DNA of 64,000 bases, taken from assembly GCF_001513675.1 (NCBI RefSeq), contig NZ_CP013859.1, forward strand, positions 1,923,081-1,987,080, read 5' to 3'. Position 1 is the stretch's first letter. The number at the start of each line of letters is the position of its first letter. The notes below the pieces were generated by a model. That model searched no databases, was not told the DNA's origin, and saw only the letters and a list, made by a program, of their open reading frames with translations. This document shows positions 44,112-53,591 of this stretch, in pieces. A program made the position numbers and the translations under genes. Origin of the DNA: Microbacterium sp. XT11 (lineage in GTDB: Bacteria > Actinomycetota > Actinomycetes > Actinomycetales > Microbacteriaceae).

Positions 44112-45275
44112 TCAGTACGGCATCCGCAGGAGGCGGTTGGCGTACTCGTTCGCGATCGGCTCGTCGCGGCGGAGGTATTCGATGCGCGCGCGGTAGGTCT
44201 CCTCCGTCACGGAGTCGAACTCCTCGAGCATCGACTCGATCGAGCGGTCGTGGACCGCGCGCACGCGTGGCAGGCGGCGCTTCATGAAGTTCAGCTGCGC
44301 GTCGATGAGCGGCTGATCCTCGGCCAGCTCCTGGGCGAACACGACACCGTCCTCGATGCTCATCGCCGCGCCCGATCCGAGGTACGGCGTCATGGCGTGC
44401 GCGGCGTCGCCCATGATCATCACGCGCCCGCGGAACCAGGGGTACGGCACCCACACGGTGGAGTACGGCGTGTACGCGACGTTCTCGGACGAGCGGACGT
44501 CTTCCAGCGCGTCGGCCAGGAACTCGGATCCGCGAGTGAGCGCGACCGCTCGATCGTGCATGATCTCAGCCATCTTGGTCGGGTCGTATCGCGGGCGATC
44601 CTCCTCGGCCACGGTGAGCACCATGTACATCGTGTCCTCCGACAGCGGCGTGAGCATGATCTTGCCGCCATAGCCCTGGCAGATGATCGGCTGCATGATC
44701 TTGCGCCGGTTCGGCAGCGCTGCGCGCCACGCCACGCCGCCGACCGGCCGCGGAGCGTACTTCTCGCCGAAGAACTCGTGGCGGATCTGCGAGTTGATGC
44801 CGTCGAAACCGATGACCAGGTCGTACTCCGCGCTCTCGCCGCTGCTGAACGTCACCGACACGGTGTCGTCGTCCTGCGTCATCCGGGTGACGGTCGTGCC
44901 CATGCGAATGGTGCACCCACGGTCGCGGGCGTGCTTCGCGGCCAGTTCGAGGAAGGCCACCCGCGCCATCGTCACGCAGCCGGGAAGGCCCTCGTCCTGC
45001 GAGCCGTAACTCATGTTGCTGAGGAAGTCGCCGTTGGCGTCGTAGTTGTCGATCCCCGGCGCCGGATGCCCCATCGCCAGAGCGTCGTCGAGCATGCCGA
45101 TGTCGCGCAGCGCGCGCAGGCCGTTGATGCGCAGGCCGAAGCCGACACCAGCGACGCTGTTGTCGGGCTTGATGTCGATGACGTCGACGTGGGCGCCGAT
45201 CCGGGCGAGCGCCGTGGCGGTGCTCAAGCCTCCGATCCCGGCGCCGACGATCAGGATGCGTGACGGCTGCGTCAT
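44112..45275 (-). CDS. FAD-dependent aromatic monooxygenase (PHBH/TetX-like)
   Basis: 387 residues. The dinucleotide motif VGAGIGGLSTATAL is at 10-23, the DG motif region reads YDLVIGFDGINSQIR, and the GD motif is MIMGDAAHAMTPYLG. This is the class A flavoprotein monooxygenase fold that hydroxylates phenolic rings with NAD(P)H and O2. It lies between the pca operon and the glycoside locus, so a role on a phenolic aglycone is plausible; this is inference. The start ATG 45275 has GAGG upstream. Confidence 0.88.
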   Translation of the reverse strand: MTQPSRILIVGAGIGGLSTATALARIGAHVDVIDIKPDNSVAGVGFGLRINGLRALRDIGMLDDALAMGHPAPGIDNYDANGDFLSNMSYGSQDEGLPGCVTMARVAFLELAAKHARDRGCTIRMGTTVTRMTQDDDTVSVTFSSGESAEYDLVIGFDGINSQIRHEFFGEKYAPRPVGGVAWRAALPNRRKIMQPIICQGYGGKIMLTPLSEDTMYMVLTVAEEDRPRYDPTKMAEIMHDRAVALTRGSEFLADALEDVRSSENVAYTPYSTVWVPYPWFRGRVMIMGDAAHAMTPYLGSGAAMSIEDGVVFAQELAEDQPLIDAQLNFMKRRLPRVRAVHDRSIESMLEEFDSVTEETYRARIEYLRRDEPIANEYANRLLRMPY

Positions 45276-45332
45276 GGTGGCCTCTTCTCTGAGACGGACA
45301 TCCGGATGGGCACCGGAGATGTCTGAGGTTAG

Positions 45333-45350
45333 GAATCAGAACTTTGATTC
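45333..45350. promoter_or_regulatory. Operator candidate upstream of the monooxygenase
   Basis: GAATCA (45333-45338) and TGATTC (45345-45350), perfect 6-bp arms with a 6-bp spacer, 58 bp upstream of the start codon in the divergent region. Confidence 0.5.
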
Positions 45351-45542
45351 GGATTTGCACACTACTCATCAGCGCGCTCGCATGCAAGAGCCTCATTCGG
45401 CTCCACCGCCGCGAGCTCCCGAGCGCGCCTGGGAGGGCCCGTGCCGGCCTTCGGTCCGGTTATGCGCTGCATCACCAACACATATGTCTGAATAAGGCAG
45501 AAGTCGGGTAGGGTCGGGGCAACGAGCAGAGAGTGAGCGACG

Positions 45543-46844
45543 ATGTTCCTCGAGAGAGACCTCATCCAGTCCGTCGGATTCCGCAACGTCCGTGAAGGGG
45601 GAGAGATCACCGGCTTCCAGTTCCGCGTGCGAATGCCCTCGTACCGCGGCATGGCCGCATCGCTGATCGACGGGATCGGAGTGAGCATCCCCGGAGTGGT
45701 CGACGTCGCACCCGATGTCCCGCTGTGGACGCTGCAGGGCAAGCAGTACACCCTCGCACAGCTCTGGGAGAGCGACGGGGTGCGCTGGCCGCTCGAGGAT
45801 GCCGCGGTCATCACCGTGCCGCTGCCCGGCGGCCTCCCCGACGGGGTGCACGAGCTGTCGATCGAACTGCGCCTGCGCATGTCGTACATCCCCCAGGAGC
45901 ACCAGCCCAGCACCTACCGCGCCACGAAGCACGTGACGCTCGCGCCCGAGGCATCCGGCGCTCCCTTCCGCTACGGTGTCTCGCTCTACAGCTACATGGG
46001 CGACTACGGAACCGTCATGGACCTCGAGACCGCGCTCGCCTCGATCGCCGACCTCGGGGCGACCGGTGTCGAGATCCTCGGCGAGGGTCACGTGCCGAAC
46101 TATCCCGACCCGCCCGAGGAGTGGGTGAGGCAGTGGTTCGCGTTGCTGGAGAAGTACGGGCTCGAGCCGACGAACTACGGGTCGTGGATCGACACGCGCC
46201 TGCACTCCAGCGGGCCGGCCGGGCGTGACATGACGGTCGAGGAAGGCGTCGCAGCGCTGCAGCGTGATCTGCGGCTGGCCAAGCGTCTCGGCTTCCGCTT
46301 CGTCCGTCCGAAGATCGGCGTCGTCTCCAGCGACCTCATCCCGCACCCGATCTGGACCGAGGTCGTCGAGGCCTCGCTCCCGCTCGCCGAGGAGCTCGAC
46401 GTCGTCATCTGTCCCGAGATCCACTCGCCGACCCCCATCAAGCACGAGGTCGTCGACGACTACATCGCCCTCATCCGTCGCACGGGCACGAAGCACTTCG
46501 GCCTGCTGCTCGACACGGGCATATTCCAGGATCGTCCGATCCCGCTCAAGCCCGGCGAACTGCCCGGTCAGCGTCCGGCGTTCCTCGACGGCATCCACGT
46601 CGACCCCGCCGACGTGTTCGACGTGATCGAGCACGTGGTCTTCATCCAGGCGAAGTTCCATGACATCGACGAGGATCTCGAGGACAAGCAGATCCCCTGG
46701 GAGCCCGTGCTGAGGGCGCTGAAGGAGGCCGGGTACACCGGATACCTCTCGAGCGAGTATGAGGGCGAGCGGGTGCCCTGGCGCTCGATCGAGCAGGTGC
46801 GACGGCAGCACTCGCTGATCCGCCAGATCGCGGACCGGATCTGA
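45543..46844 (+). CDS. Fused C-glycoside deglycosidase: DUF6379 beta domain plus TIM-barrel alpha domain
   Basis: 433 residues. Residues 1-138 are a DUF6379-type domain, the beta subunit of C-glycoside deglycosidases (FQFRVRMPSYRG, ELSIELRLRMSYIPQ). Residues 142-433 are a xylose-isomerase-like TIM barrel, the alpha subunit, with metal-site candidates Glu292, Asp324, His373 and Glu405. These two parts are normally separate genes, as at 53668/54054 in this window. Characterised enzymes cleave the C-C bond of 3-oxo-C-glycosides. It is divergent from the monooxygenase and ends one base from the LysR stop. Confidence 0.82.
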   Translation: MFLERDLIQSVGFRNVREGGEITGFQFRVRMPSYRGMAASLIDGIGVSIPGVVDVAPDVPLWTLQGKQYTLAQLWESDGVRWPLEDAAVITVPLPGGLPDGVHELSIELRLRMSYIPQEHQPSTYRATKHVTLAPEASGAPFRYGVSLYSYMGDYGTVMDLETALASIADLGATGVEILGEGHVPNYPDPPEEWVRQWFALLEKYGLEPTNYGSWIDTRLHSSGPAGRDMTVEEGVAALQRDLRLAKRLGFRFVRPKIGVVSSDLIPHPIWTEVVEASLPLAEELDVVICPEIHSPTPIKHEVVDDYIALIRRTGTKHFGLLLDTGIFQDRPIPLKPGELPGQRPAFLDGIHVDPADVFDVIEHVVFIQAKFHDIDEDLEDKQIPWEPVLRALKEAGYTGYLSSEYEGERVPWRSIEQVRRQHSLIRQIADRI

Positions 46845-46845
46845 C

Positions 46846-47787
46846 CTACGCCGAGGTCTGGCCGGTCGCGATCCGCCGGCCGGCCTCGGCGAAGAGCCCG
46901 CGCATCCACTCGTGCTCCGGGTCGCGGGTGTGCGACGGATGCCACCACAGCGCGCTGACCAGCGGCGACGCGGCGAAGGGGAGGGGCACGACCCGCAGCC
47001 CCCCGATGCGCAGCATGTGGGGTGCGAGCGCGGACTGGACGAGTCCGACCCTGCGCGTGCCGCTGACGAAGTGACCGACGGAGAGGAAGCTCTCGAGCAC
47101 CACCTCGATATGGGGCTCCACGCCGAGTTGCTGGATCTGCCGAGCGGCCGAGGTGAAGGCGGAGCGTGACTGGAAGGTGAGCACCCAGGGCAGATCCGCG
47201 AGGTTCTGCATCGAGAGGCTCTCGCCGACCTCGTCGTTGTCGTCCGCGACCACGGCGAGCCAGTCGTCCTGCCAGAGATCGATGTGGGGCAGTTCGGACA
47301 CGGGGCCGTGCGGGATGACCATGCCGTCGGAGGAGCGCAGGCGAGTGGCCGCGTCCTCCACGATCACCGGATTGTGGAACATGAAGCGGAATCGCACGCC
47401 GGGGGCGCGTTCGGCCGCGAGCTGCGAGACCAGCGTGCCGACGGTGACGAACCCGTAGTCGGACCCGTAGATCGAGAACTCCCGGGTCGATTCGGCGGGT
47501 GACCATGATGCCTGGCTCTCGAAGACTCGCCGGGCGCCCTCGAGCGCCGTGCTGGTGTGCTCGATCAGGCGCACGGCGAACGGCGTGAGCTCATAGGTGT
47601 TCCCGCGGCGCGCCAGGATCTGGTCGTCGAAGTGCGTCCGCAGGCGCGCGAGCGATGCGCTGAGTGCGGGCTGGCTCAGGTGCAGACGCTCGGCAGCGCG
47701 GGTGACGCTCCGCTCGGTCAGGAGGGCGTCGAGCGCGACGAGGAGATTGAGATCGAGGCGCGACAGTGCCGCATGATCGGTCACCAC
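46846..47787 (-). CDS. LysR family regulator of the glycoside locus
   Basis: 313 residues from GTG 47787, which has GGAGG 8 bases upstream; a longer reading starts in the promoter. The winged helix (LDLNLLVALDALLTERSVTRAAERL, read in two blocks) is of the NodD-like LysR group. LysR proteins usually regulate a divergent operon with an aromatic or sugar inducer; here that is the ABC transporter operon. Two direct CTTATGTGC repeats lie in the shared region. Confidence 0.87.
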   Translation of the reverse strand: MVTDHAALSRLDLNLLVALDALLTERSVTRAAERLHLSQPALSASLARLRTHFDDQILARRGNTYELTPFAVRLIEHTSTALEGARRVFESQASWSPAESTREFSIYGSDYGFVTVGTLVSQLAAERAPGVRFRFMFHNPVIVEDAATRLRSSDGMVIPHGPVSELPHIDLWQDDWLAVVADDNDEVGESLSMQNLADLPWVLTFQSRSAFTSAARQIQQLGVEPHIEVVLESFLSVGHFVSGTRRVGLVQSALAPHMLRIGGLRVVPLPFAASPLVSALWWHPSHTRDPEHEWMRGLFAEAGRRIATGQTSA

Positions 47788-47881
47788 TTCGTGATCCTCC
47801 GCTCGGGAAAGCTGTGGTGAGAGTGTATCAACGCTGTCTATGCCGTGCCTAGAGCGCATCTCTGAGAGCGATGTCGCGGGT

Positions 47882-47912
47882 CTTATGTGCATCATCGCAA
47901 AGACTTATGTGC
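47882..47912. promoter_or_regulatory. Direct repeats CTTATGTGC in the LysR-transporter promoter
   Basis: Two identical 9-bp copies (47882-47890 and 47904-47912), start-to-start 22 bp, about two helical turns. Part may be a -10 element (TATGTG). Confidence 0.55.
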
Positions 47913-47999
47913 TTTTTCGGCGCATCCCCCGGATACTGAGACACACAGCACAGGCGCACCCGCCGACGGGTCGCCGACAACGTCGTCAGAAAGGCTGCC

Positions 48000-49289
48000 A
48001 TGACTCAGCACCGCCGCATCCCGCGGATCGCAGGTCTTCTCGCTCTTCCCACCACCGCCGTACTCGTCCTCGCCGGCTGCTCGGCCTCCGGTTCCGGCGG
48101 TGCTGACGGTGACACCGACACCTTCACCTTCACGTACGCCACGTCGAACAATCTCGAGAGCCCCTACGAGACGCTCGCGAAGGAGTACATGGAGCAGCAC
48201 GAGGGCGTCACCATCACGACGAACCCGACCCCCAACGACAAGTACGGTGAGACGATCCGCACGCAGCTGCAGGCGGGCAACGCATCCGACGTCATCCAGA
48301 CGACCCCCGGCTCCGGCGATGCCCGCAGCCTCATCCCGCTGGCCGAGGCGGGCTTCCTCGAGCCCCTCGGCGACACCGCCTCGAAGCTCATCATCCCGGG
48401 CAGCGAGAGCATCTACACGGTCGACGGCAAGGTGTACGGCCAGCCGCTCGACTTCACCATCGGCGCCGTGGTGGCCAGCCTCGGCACGCTCACGTCCAAG
48501 GGGCTCGATGAGTTCCCCCGCAGCATGAGCGAGCTCGACAGCGCGTGCACCGCCCTGCAGGATCAGGGCGCTTCGCTGTTCGCGCTCGCCGGCGCCGCCG
48601 GCCCGAACATCGGCATGACCCTGCAGGCCATCTCCGCCACCCGGGTGTACGCGGAGACGCCCGACTGGAACGAGCAGCGCGCCGAGGGCAAGGTGACCTT
48701 CGCCGACAGCCAGGGCTGGAAGGACACCATGCAGACCTTCGTCGAGCTGAAGGACGCCGGATGCTTCCAGCCCGGTGCCGAAGGTGGCGGCTTCGACGCG
48801 ATCACCAACGGTCTGGCGCAGGGCACCTCGGTCGGCAGCTTCATCCCGTCGGGCGCCGCCGTCGAGATCGCCCACGCCGCCCCGGCCGAGGCGAACTTCG
48901 CCGTCGAGCCGTTCCCGGCGGCCGAGGGTGGCGAAGAGATGATCCTGGGATCGTCCAACTACACCCTGTCGATCAACGCGAAGGCGAAGAACAAGGAGGG
49001 CGCGCAGGACTTCCTCGAGTGGATGGCGGAGCCCGAGCAGCAGCAGCGCTACTACGAGCTCTCCGGCGAGCTGCCGGTCTCCGAGTTCGATTCGCTCGAC
49101 CTGTCGGGCACCATCTACGAGCCGATCGCCGACCTGCTCAAGGAGAAGAAGTACACGCCACTCCCGAACAACATCTGGCCCAACCCCTCGGTCTACGAGG
49201 CGCTGCAGGTCGGAGGCCAGGGGCTGCTGACCGGCCAGACCAGCATCGATCAGGTGCTGCAGAGCATGGACGCAGCCTGGGACAAGTGA
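48000..49289 (+). CDS. ABC transporter sugar/glycoside-binding lipoprotein
   Basis: 429 residues. The signal peptide ends in LVLAGC with lipidated Cys27. The mature part is a family 1 extracellular solute-binding protein (carbohydrate uptake type, CUT1), with paired lobes. It is the first gene of the rightward transporter operon. A stable hairpin follows, which commonly lowers expression of the permease genes relative to the binding protein. The substrate is inferred to be a glycoside or sugar from its neighbours. Confidence 0.9.
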   Translation: MTQHRRIPRIAGLLALPTTAVLVLAGCSASGSGGADGDTDTFTFTYATSNNLESPYETLAKEYMEQHEGVTITTNPTPNDKYGETIRTQLQAGNASDVIQTTPGSGDARSLIPLAEAGFLEPLGDTASKLIIPGSESIYTVDGKVYGQPLDFTIGAVVASLGTLTSKGLDEFPRSMSELDSACTALQDQGASLFALAGAAGPNIGMTLQAISATRVYAETPDWNEQRAEGKVTFADSQGWKDTMQTFVELKDAGCFQPGAEGGGFDAITNGLAQGTSVGSFIPSGAAVEIAHAAPAEANFAVEPFPAAEGGEEMILGSSNYTLSINAKAKNKEGAQDFLEWMAEPEQQQRYYELSGELPVSEFDSLDLSGTIYEPIADLLKEKKYTPLPNNIWPNPSVYEALQVGGQGLLTGQTSIDQVLQSMDAAWDK

Positions 49290-49293
49290 GTGT

Positions 49294-49327
49294 CTCCGTC
49301 GCCCGGGCCTCGGCTCGGGCGACGGAG
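49294..49327 (+). terminator. Intercistronic hairpin between binding protein and permease
   Basis: Perfect 12-bp arms (49294-49305 with 49316-49327) with a 10-base spacer. Either a partial terminator or a 3' end protector of the binding-protein mRNA. Confidence 0.6.
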
Positions 49328-49351
49328 CCTTTCGAGGATGACGAGGATCTG

Positions 49352-50326
49352 ATGAGCACCATCTTCCGAGCCGGCGAAGCCGCCGCCACCGAGACCGAGC
49401 GCGTGGTCCTGCCTCGGCGTGGAGGACGTCTGCGCGCGGCACCCCGCCCGCGCCGCAGCGGACTGCTGAAGTTCGGCTACTGGTGGTGGGCGCTGCCCGG
49501 GATCCTCTTCGTCATCGGCATCCACTACGTCGCCACCAGCGTCGGCGGATTCTTCGCCTTCACCAACTGGACCGGCATCGGGGCGTTCGAGCTCGTGGGG
49601 CTCGACAACTTCGTGCGCATCTTCCAGGACCCCACGAAGCTGGGAGCGCTCTGGAACACCCTCTTCCTCGCATTCGGCTCCGTCCTCTTCAGCAACGTCC
49701 TCGGGTTGGCGTTCGCGCTCGGGCTCAACCGGGGTCTGAAGACGCGCTACGTGCTGCGCACGCTCTTCTTCATGCCTGTGGTGCTGAGCCCTCTGGCCAC
49801 GTCGTACATCTGGAAGTTCATCTTCGACTACGGCGGTCCGCTCAACCTCTTCCTGCGGTCTGTCGGCCTCGACTCCGTCGCCCGAGCGTGGATCGCCGAT
49901 CCGACGTGGGCGATCTGGACGATCCTCGTCGTCCTGGTCTGGCAGAACATCGGCTTCGCGATGGTCATCTACATGGCGGGACTCGCGGCCGTGCCGGTGG
50001 AGATCGAGGAGGCCGCCGCGCTCGACGGAGCCAACCTCTGGCAGCGCTTCCGGCACGTGATCCTCCCGTCCATCCGTCCCGCCGTCGCGATCGCGACGAC
50101 TCTCGGACTCGTCAACGGGCTGCGCGTGTTCGACCAGATCATGGCCCTCACCGGCGGCGGCCCGGCCGCCGCGACCGAGACCCTCGCGACGCAGGTCTAC
50201 AAGCAGTCCTTCGCCCTGGGCAACTTCGGCTACGGCGCCGCGCTCGCGCTTCTGCTGACCCTCATCATCCTGGTCTTCGCCATCGTGCAGCAGCGCGTGA
50301 CGAACGGCCGATCCGAGGAGAACTGA
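49352..50326 (+). CDS. ABC sugar permease (MalF type)
   Basis: 324 residues from ATG 49352. After an approximately 45-residue basic cytoplasmic N-terminus there are six helices. The EAA loop EIEEAAALDGANLWQRF lies late in the protein. It is a CUT1 permease, partner of the next gene. The stop is one base before the next ATG. There is no ATPase gene in the cluster, so a shared MsiK-like ATPase is presumed. Confidence 0.92.
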   Translation: MSTIFRAGEAAATETERVVLPRRGGRLRAAPRPRRSGLLKFGYWWWALPGILFVIGIHYVATSVGGFFAFTNWTGIGAFELVGLDNFVRIFQDPTKLGALWNTLFLAFGSVLFSNVLGLAFALGLNRGLKTRYVLRTLFFMPVVLSPLATSYIWKFIFDYGGPLNLFLRSVGLDSVARAWIADPTWAIWTILVVLVWQNIGFAMVIYMAGLAAVPVEIEEAAALDGANLWQRFRHVILPSIRPAVAIATTLGLVNGLRVFDQIMALTGGGPAAATETLATQVYKQSFALGNFGYGAALALLLTLIILVFAIVQQRVTNGRSEEN

Positions 50327-50327
50327 C

Positions 50328-51164
50328 ATGTTCCGCTACACGAAGCTCACGGCTCTGCGAGAGTTCGGATTCTGGCTCATCGGGCTCGTCTTCCTGCTGC
50401 CGTTCTACTTCCTCATCACCACGGCCCTGAAGAGCGACCGGGAGGTGATCACGTCATCGACGCTGGCACCGCCCGCCGCCCCCGACTTCAGCAATTTCGT
50501 CAAGGTGCTCACCGCGACAGGCAACTCCAACGTGGTGATGGGGCTGCTCAACAGCGTGATCATCACGGCAGGGAGCATCGCGCTGATGGTGCTGCTGGGC
50601 TCGCTCACCGGCTACGTGATCGCTCGCAGCACCCGCCGCTGGAGCCGCGTCGTGTACTACCTCTTCCTGATCGCCATCGTCCTGCCCACGCAGCTGGGTA
50701 CGGTTCCGCTCTACGTCGGCGCTCGCTCGCTCGGCCTGACCGGGTCGGTCTGGGGCATGATCATCCTCTACACGGGGATGCTCCTGCCGCTCGCGATCTT
50801 CCTGTACGCCGGGTTCTTCCGCGGTCTCGGCACCGAGTACGAAGAAGCCGCCACGATCGACGGGGCCTCGCGCACGCAGATCTTCTTCCGCGTCGTGCTC
50901 CCCCTGATGTCTCCGGCGACGGGCACCGTCGCCATCCTGGCGGGGCTCATCGTCTGGAACGACTTCTTCACCTCTCTGATCTTCCTCGGGGGATCCGCCC
51001 AGCAGACGCTGCCGGTCGCCATGTACTACTACATCGGCTCCCTCGTCTCGGCGTGGAACCAGATCTTCGCGATCGTCATCGTGTCGATGATCCCGATCCT
51101 CGCCTTCTACCTCTTCGCGCAGAAGCGCTTCATCCAGGGCTTCGCCGGCGGCCTCAAGGGCTGA
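50328..51164 (+). CDS. ABC sugar permease (MalG type)
   Basis: 278 residues, six helices. The EAA motif is EYEEAATIDGASRTQIFF. The C-terminus KRFIQGFAGGLKG is typical of MalG-like subunits. It forms the channel with the 49352 product. The hydroxypyruvate-isomerase-like gene follows after 74 bp in the same direction. Confidence 0.92.
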   Translation: MFRYTKLTALREFGFWLIGLVFLLPFYFLITTALKSDREVITSSTLAPPAAPDFSNFVKVLTATGNSNVVMGLLNSVIITAGSIALMVLLGSLTGYVIARSTRRWSRVVYYLFLIAIVLPTQLGTVPLYVGARSLGLTGSVWGMIILYTGMLLPLAIFLYAGFFRGLGTEYEEAATIDGASRTQIFFRVVLPLMSPATGTVAILAGLIVWNDFFTSLIFLGGSAQQTLPVAMYYYIGSLVSAWNQIFAIVIVSMIPILAFYLFAQKRFIQGFAGGLKG

Positions 51165-51238
51165 GACCCCTGGCCGGGGATGCCGGAGCGGCCGGCACCC
51201 CGTCGGCCCTGCTCGCACACCTCGAAAGGACACCTCCC

Positions 51239-52033
51239 GTGTACCAACTCGCTCCGAACATCGAACTGCTCTTCACCGAGGCCGGCGACTATCACGACCG
51301 GGTGCGCGCGGCGGCGGCCGCGGGATTCGACGCCGTGGAGATGTGGGGACCGACGGGGACCGACGCACCCGCGGCACCGAAGGACCTGCCCGCGCTCAAG
51401 GCCGCATTGCAGGAGACCGGAGTGCAGCTCACCGCCCAGCTCGCCGAGCCCCGCACGCAGTTCATGATCCCGCCGTGGGACCACTCCGAGTTCTTCCGCA
51501 AGCTCGACGAGGGTACCGAGATCGCCCGCGAGCTCGGCTGCCCGCGCATCGTCGTCGGCAGCGGTACGGGCTTCGGGGGGTGGAAGCGCCAGGTGCAGCT
51601 CGACAAGCTCATCGAGATCTACCGCAAGGCCGTGGCGCAGATCGACGGATCGGGTGTCGGGCTGGTGCTCGAGCCGGTCAACGTGCGCGTCGACCACCCC
51701 GGATCGCTCCTGGACCGCACGGCCGAGGCCGTGTATGTGGCGCGTGGCGTCGATTCGCCCCACTTCGGCGTGCTGTACGACATCTACCACTCGGCGGTCG
51801 AGGGCGAGGACATGGAGGCCGAGCTGGCGAACGCCGGCGGCCTGATCCACTACGTCCAGCTGGCAGACGCCCCAGGGCGCGGCGAGCCCGGCACGGGAGA
51901 CCTCGACTGGTCAGAGCGCTTCCGCCTGCTGCGGGACAGCGGATACGACGGCCCCGTGGGCCTGGAGTACTACCCGACCGTCGCGTCGGAGGCCTCGGTC
52001 TCCCACATCGTCGAGATCGCGCGCGCGGCATGA
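51239..52033 (+). CDS. Hydroxypyruvate-isomerase-like TIM-barrel sugar isomerase
   Basis: 264 residues from GTG 51239, with GAAAGGA upstream. Candidate metal residues are Glu145 (VLEPVN), Asp181 (VLYDIYH), Gln207 (YVQLAD) and Glu243 (GLEYYP), as in the Hyi group. It probably isomerises a small keto-sugar or hydroxypyruvate-type product. It overlaps the GMC oxidoreductase start by 4 bases, so the two are made together. Confidence 0.85.
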   Translation: MYQLAPNIELLFTEAGDYHDRVRAAAAAGFDAVEMWGPTGTDAPAAPKDLPALKAALQETGVQLTAQLAEPRTQFMIPPWDHSEFFRKLDEGTEIARELGCPRIVVGSGTGFGGWKRQVQLDKLIEIYRKAVAQIDGSGVGLVLEPVNVRVDHPGSLLDRTAEAVYVARGVDSPHFGVLYDIYHSAVEGEDMEAELANAGGLIHYVQLADAPGRGEPGTGDLDWSERFRLLRDSGYDGPVGLEYYPTVASEASVSHIVEIARAA

Positions 52034-53577
52034 GCGGCCGACAGTACCCCACGGCGGTCGACGTCGTCATCGTCGGCAGCGGCCCGACCGGCGCGGCATA
52101 CGCGCGCATCCTGTCGGAGCGGGCGCCGGACGCGAGCATCGCGATGTTCGAGGTGGGGCCGACCGTCTCGCAGCCGCCCGGCGCACACGTGAAGAACATC
52201 GCGGATCCGGCTGAGCGCTCCCGGGCTCAGGCCGCATCGGAGGGCCCGGGGGCGCGCGGCGAGAAGGTCGCGAGCCCCGGCGCGGCCAAGGCGGGAGTGC
52301 GCGGCGCCAGGCCCGGCACGTTCCTGCTCGAGGAGGGCTTCGCGTTCGAGGGCGAGGACGGTCTTCCGGTCGCGGCGATGTCGAGCAACGTCGGCGGCAT
52401 GGCCGCGCACTGGACCGGCGCCTGCCCGCGCCCGAACGACAGTGAGCGCATCGGCTTCCTCCCCGACCTCGACGAGCTGCTCGCCGAGGGGGAGCGTCTG
52501 CTGGGGGTCACCACAGACGCCTTCGACGCCGCGCCCTTCGGTGACCTCGTGCGCGACCGGCTGTCGGCCGCCGTCGACGAGGGCCGGACGGCGGCGACGA
52601 GGGTGCAGCGGATGCCGTTGGCCGTGCACCGCCGCGACGACGGCCGCCTCGTATGGTCGGGGTCGGACGTGGTGCTGGGCGACGTCACCCGGGAGAACCC
52701 GCGTTTCACGCTCATCGATGAGTCGCTCGTGACCTCCGTCATCTCCACGGACGGCCGCGCGACAGGCGTCGTCGTCCGCGACCTGCGCTCCGGCGCGGAG
52801 CACGAGGTGCGCGCGCGGTTCGTGGTCGTCGCGGCCGATGCGCTGCGCACGCCGCAGCTGCTCTGGGCGTCGGGGATCCGGCCCGAGGCTCTCGGGCGCT
52901 ACCTCAACGACCAGGCGCAAGTGGTCTTCGCTGCGCGGCTGCGCGGCGTCGAGCCCGCCGCATCCGACGCCCCGGTGACGGGCTTGGCCGAGCAGAGCGG
53001 CGTGAGCTGGGTGCCGTTCACCGACAGCATGCCCTTCCACGGCCAGATCATGCAGCTGGATGCCTCGCCCGTCCCGCTCGCCGAGGATGACCCGGTCGTA
53101 CCCGGCTCCATCGTGGGGCTCGGTCTGTTCTGCGCCAAGGACCTGCGCGCGGATGATCGGGTCGAGTTCGACGACGCGCATCGTGACGCCTACGGGATGC
53201 CGGCCCCGCGCATCCACTACACCCTCACCGCGCATGATCGCGAGATGGTGGAGCGGGCGCGTCGCGAGATCAGGCGCCTCGCGGAGGCGATCGGGGATCC
53301 GGTGGGGGATCAGCCCTTCACCCTTCCGCTCGGATCCTCGCTGCACTACCAGGGCACCACGCGCATGGGTGTCGCCGACGACGGCACGAGCGTGTGCGAC
53401 ACCGACAGTCAGGTCTGGGGCGTCGCGGGGCTCTACGTCGCAGGGAACGGCGTGATCCCGACGGCGACGGCCTGCAACCCGACGCTGACGTCCGTGGCGC
53501 TCGCGGTGCGCGGGGCGCGATCCATCGCCGCGGTCTTCGCCCGGGAGCATGCGGATGCGGCGCTCTCGGAGCGGTGA
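52030..53577 (+). CDS. GMC-type FAD oxidoreductase, C-glycoside 3-oxidase-like (CarA-like)
   Basis: 515 residues. The FAD motif VGSGPTGAAYA is at about 15-25. The C-terminal catalytic pair is His439 (SLHYQGTTRMG) and Asn483 (ATACNPTLTS), the arrangement of pyranose oxidase-like GMC enzymes. FAD enzymes of this kind from soil actinobacteria, including a Microbacterium, oxidise C3 of the sugar in C-glycosides, the step before deglycosidase action. Neighbouring deglycosidase genes strongly support that role; substrate range is not deducible. Confidence 0.82.
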   Translation: MSGRQYPTAVDVVIVGSGPTGAAYARILSERAPDASIAMFEVGPTVSQPPGAHVKNIADPAERSRAQAASEGPGARGEKVASPGAAKAGVRGARPGTFLLEEGFAFEGEDGLPVAAMSSNVGGMAAHWTGACPRPNDSERIGFLPDLDELLAEGERLLGVTTDAFDAAPFGDLVRDRLSAAVDEGRTAATRVQRMPLAVHRRDDGRLVWSGSDVVLGDVTRENPRFTLIDESLVTSVISTDGRATGVVVRDLRSGAEHEVRARFVVVAADALRTPQLLWASGIRPEALGRYLNDQAQVVFAARLRGVEPAASDAPVTGLAEQSGVSWVPFTDSMPFHGQIMQLDASPVPLAEDDPVVPGSIVGLGLFCAKDLRADDRVEFDDAHRDAYGMPAPRIHYTLTAHDREMVERARREIRRLAEAIGDPVGDQPFTLPLGSSLHYQGTTRMGVADDGTSVCDTDSQVWGVAGLYVAGNGVIPTATACNPTLTSVALAVRGARSIAAVFAREHADAALSER

Positions 53578-53591
53578 TCCGCTTGCTTATG

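Noticed and set aside
48000..51164. Missing ABC ATPase as a sign of a broken operon
   Set aside because: CUT1 sugar transporters of Actinobacteria often share one MsiK-type ATPase coded elsewhere, so the absence is normal.
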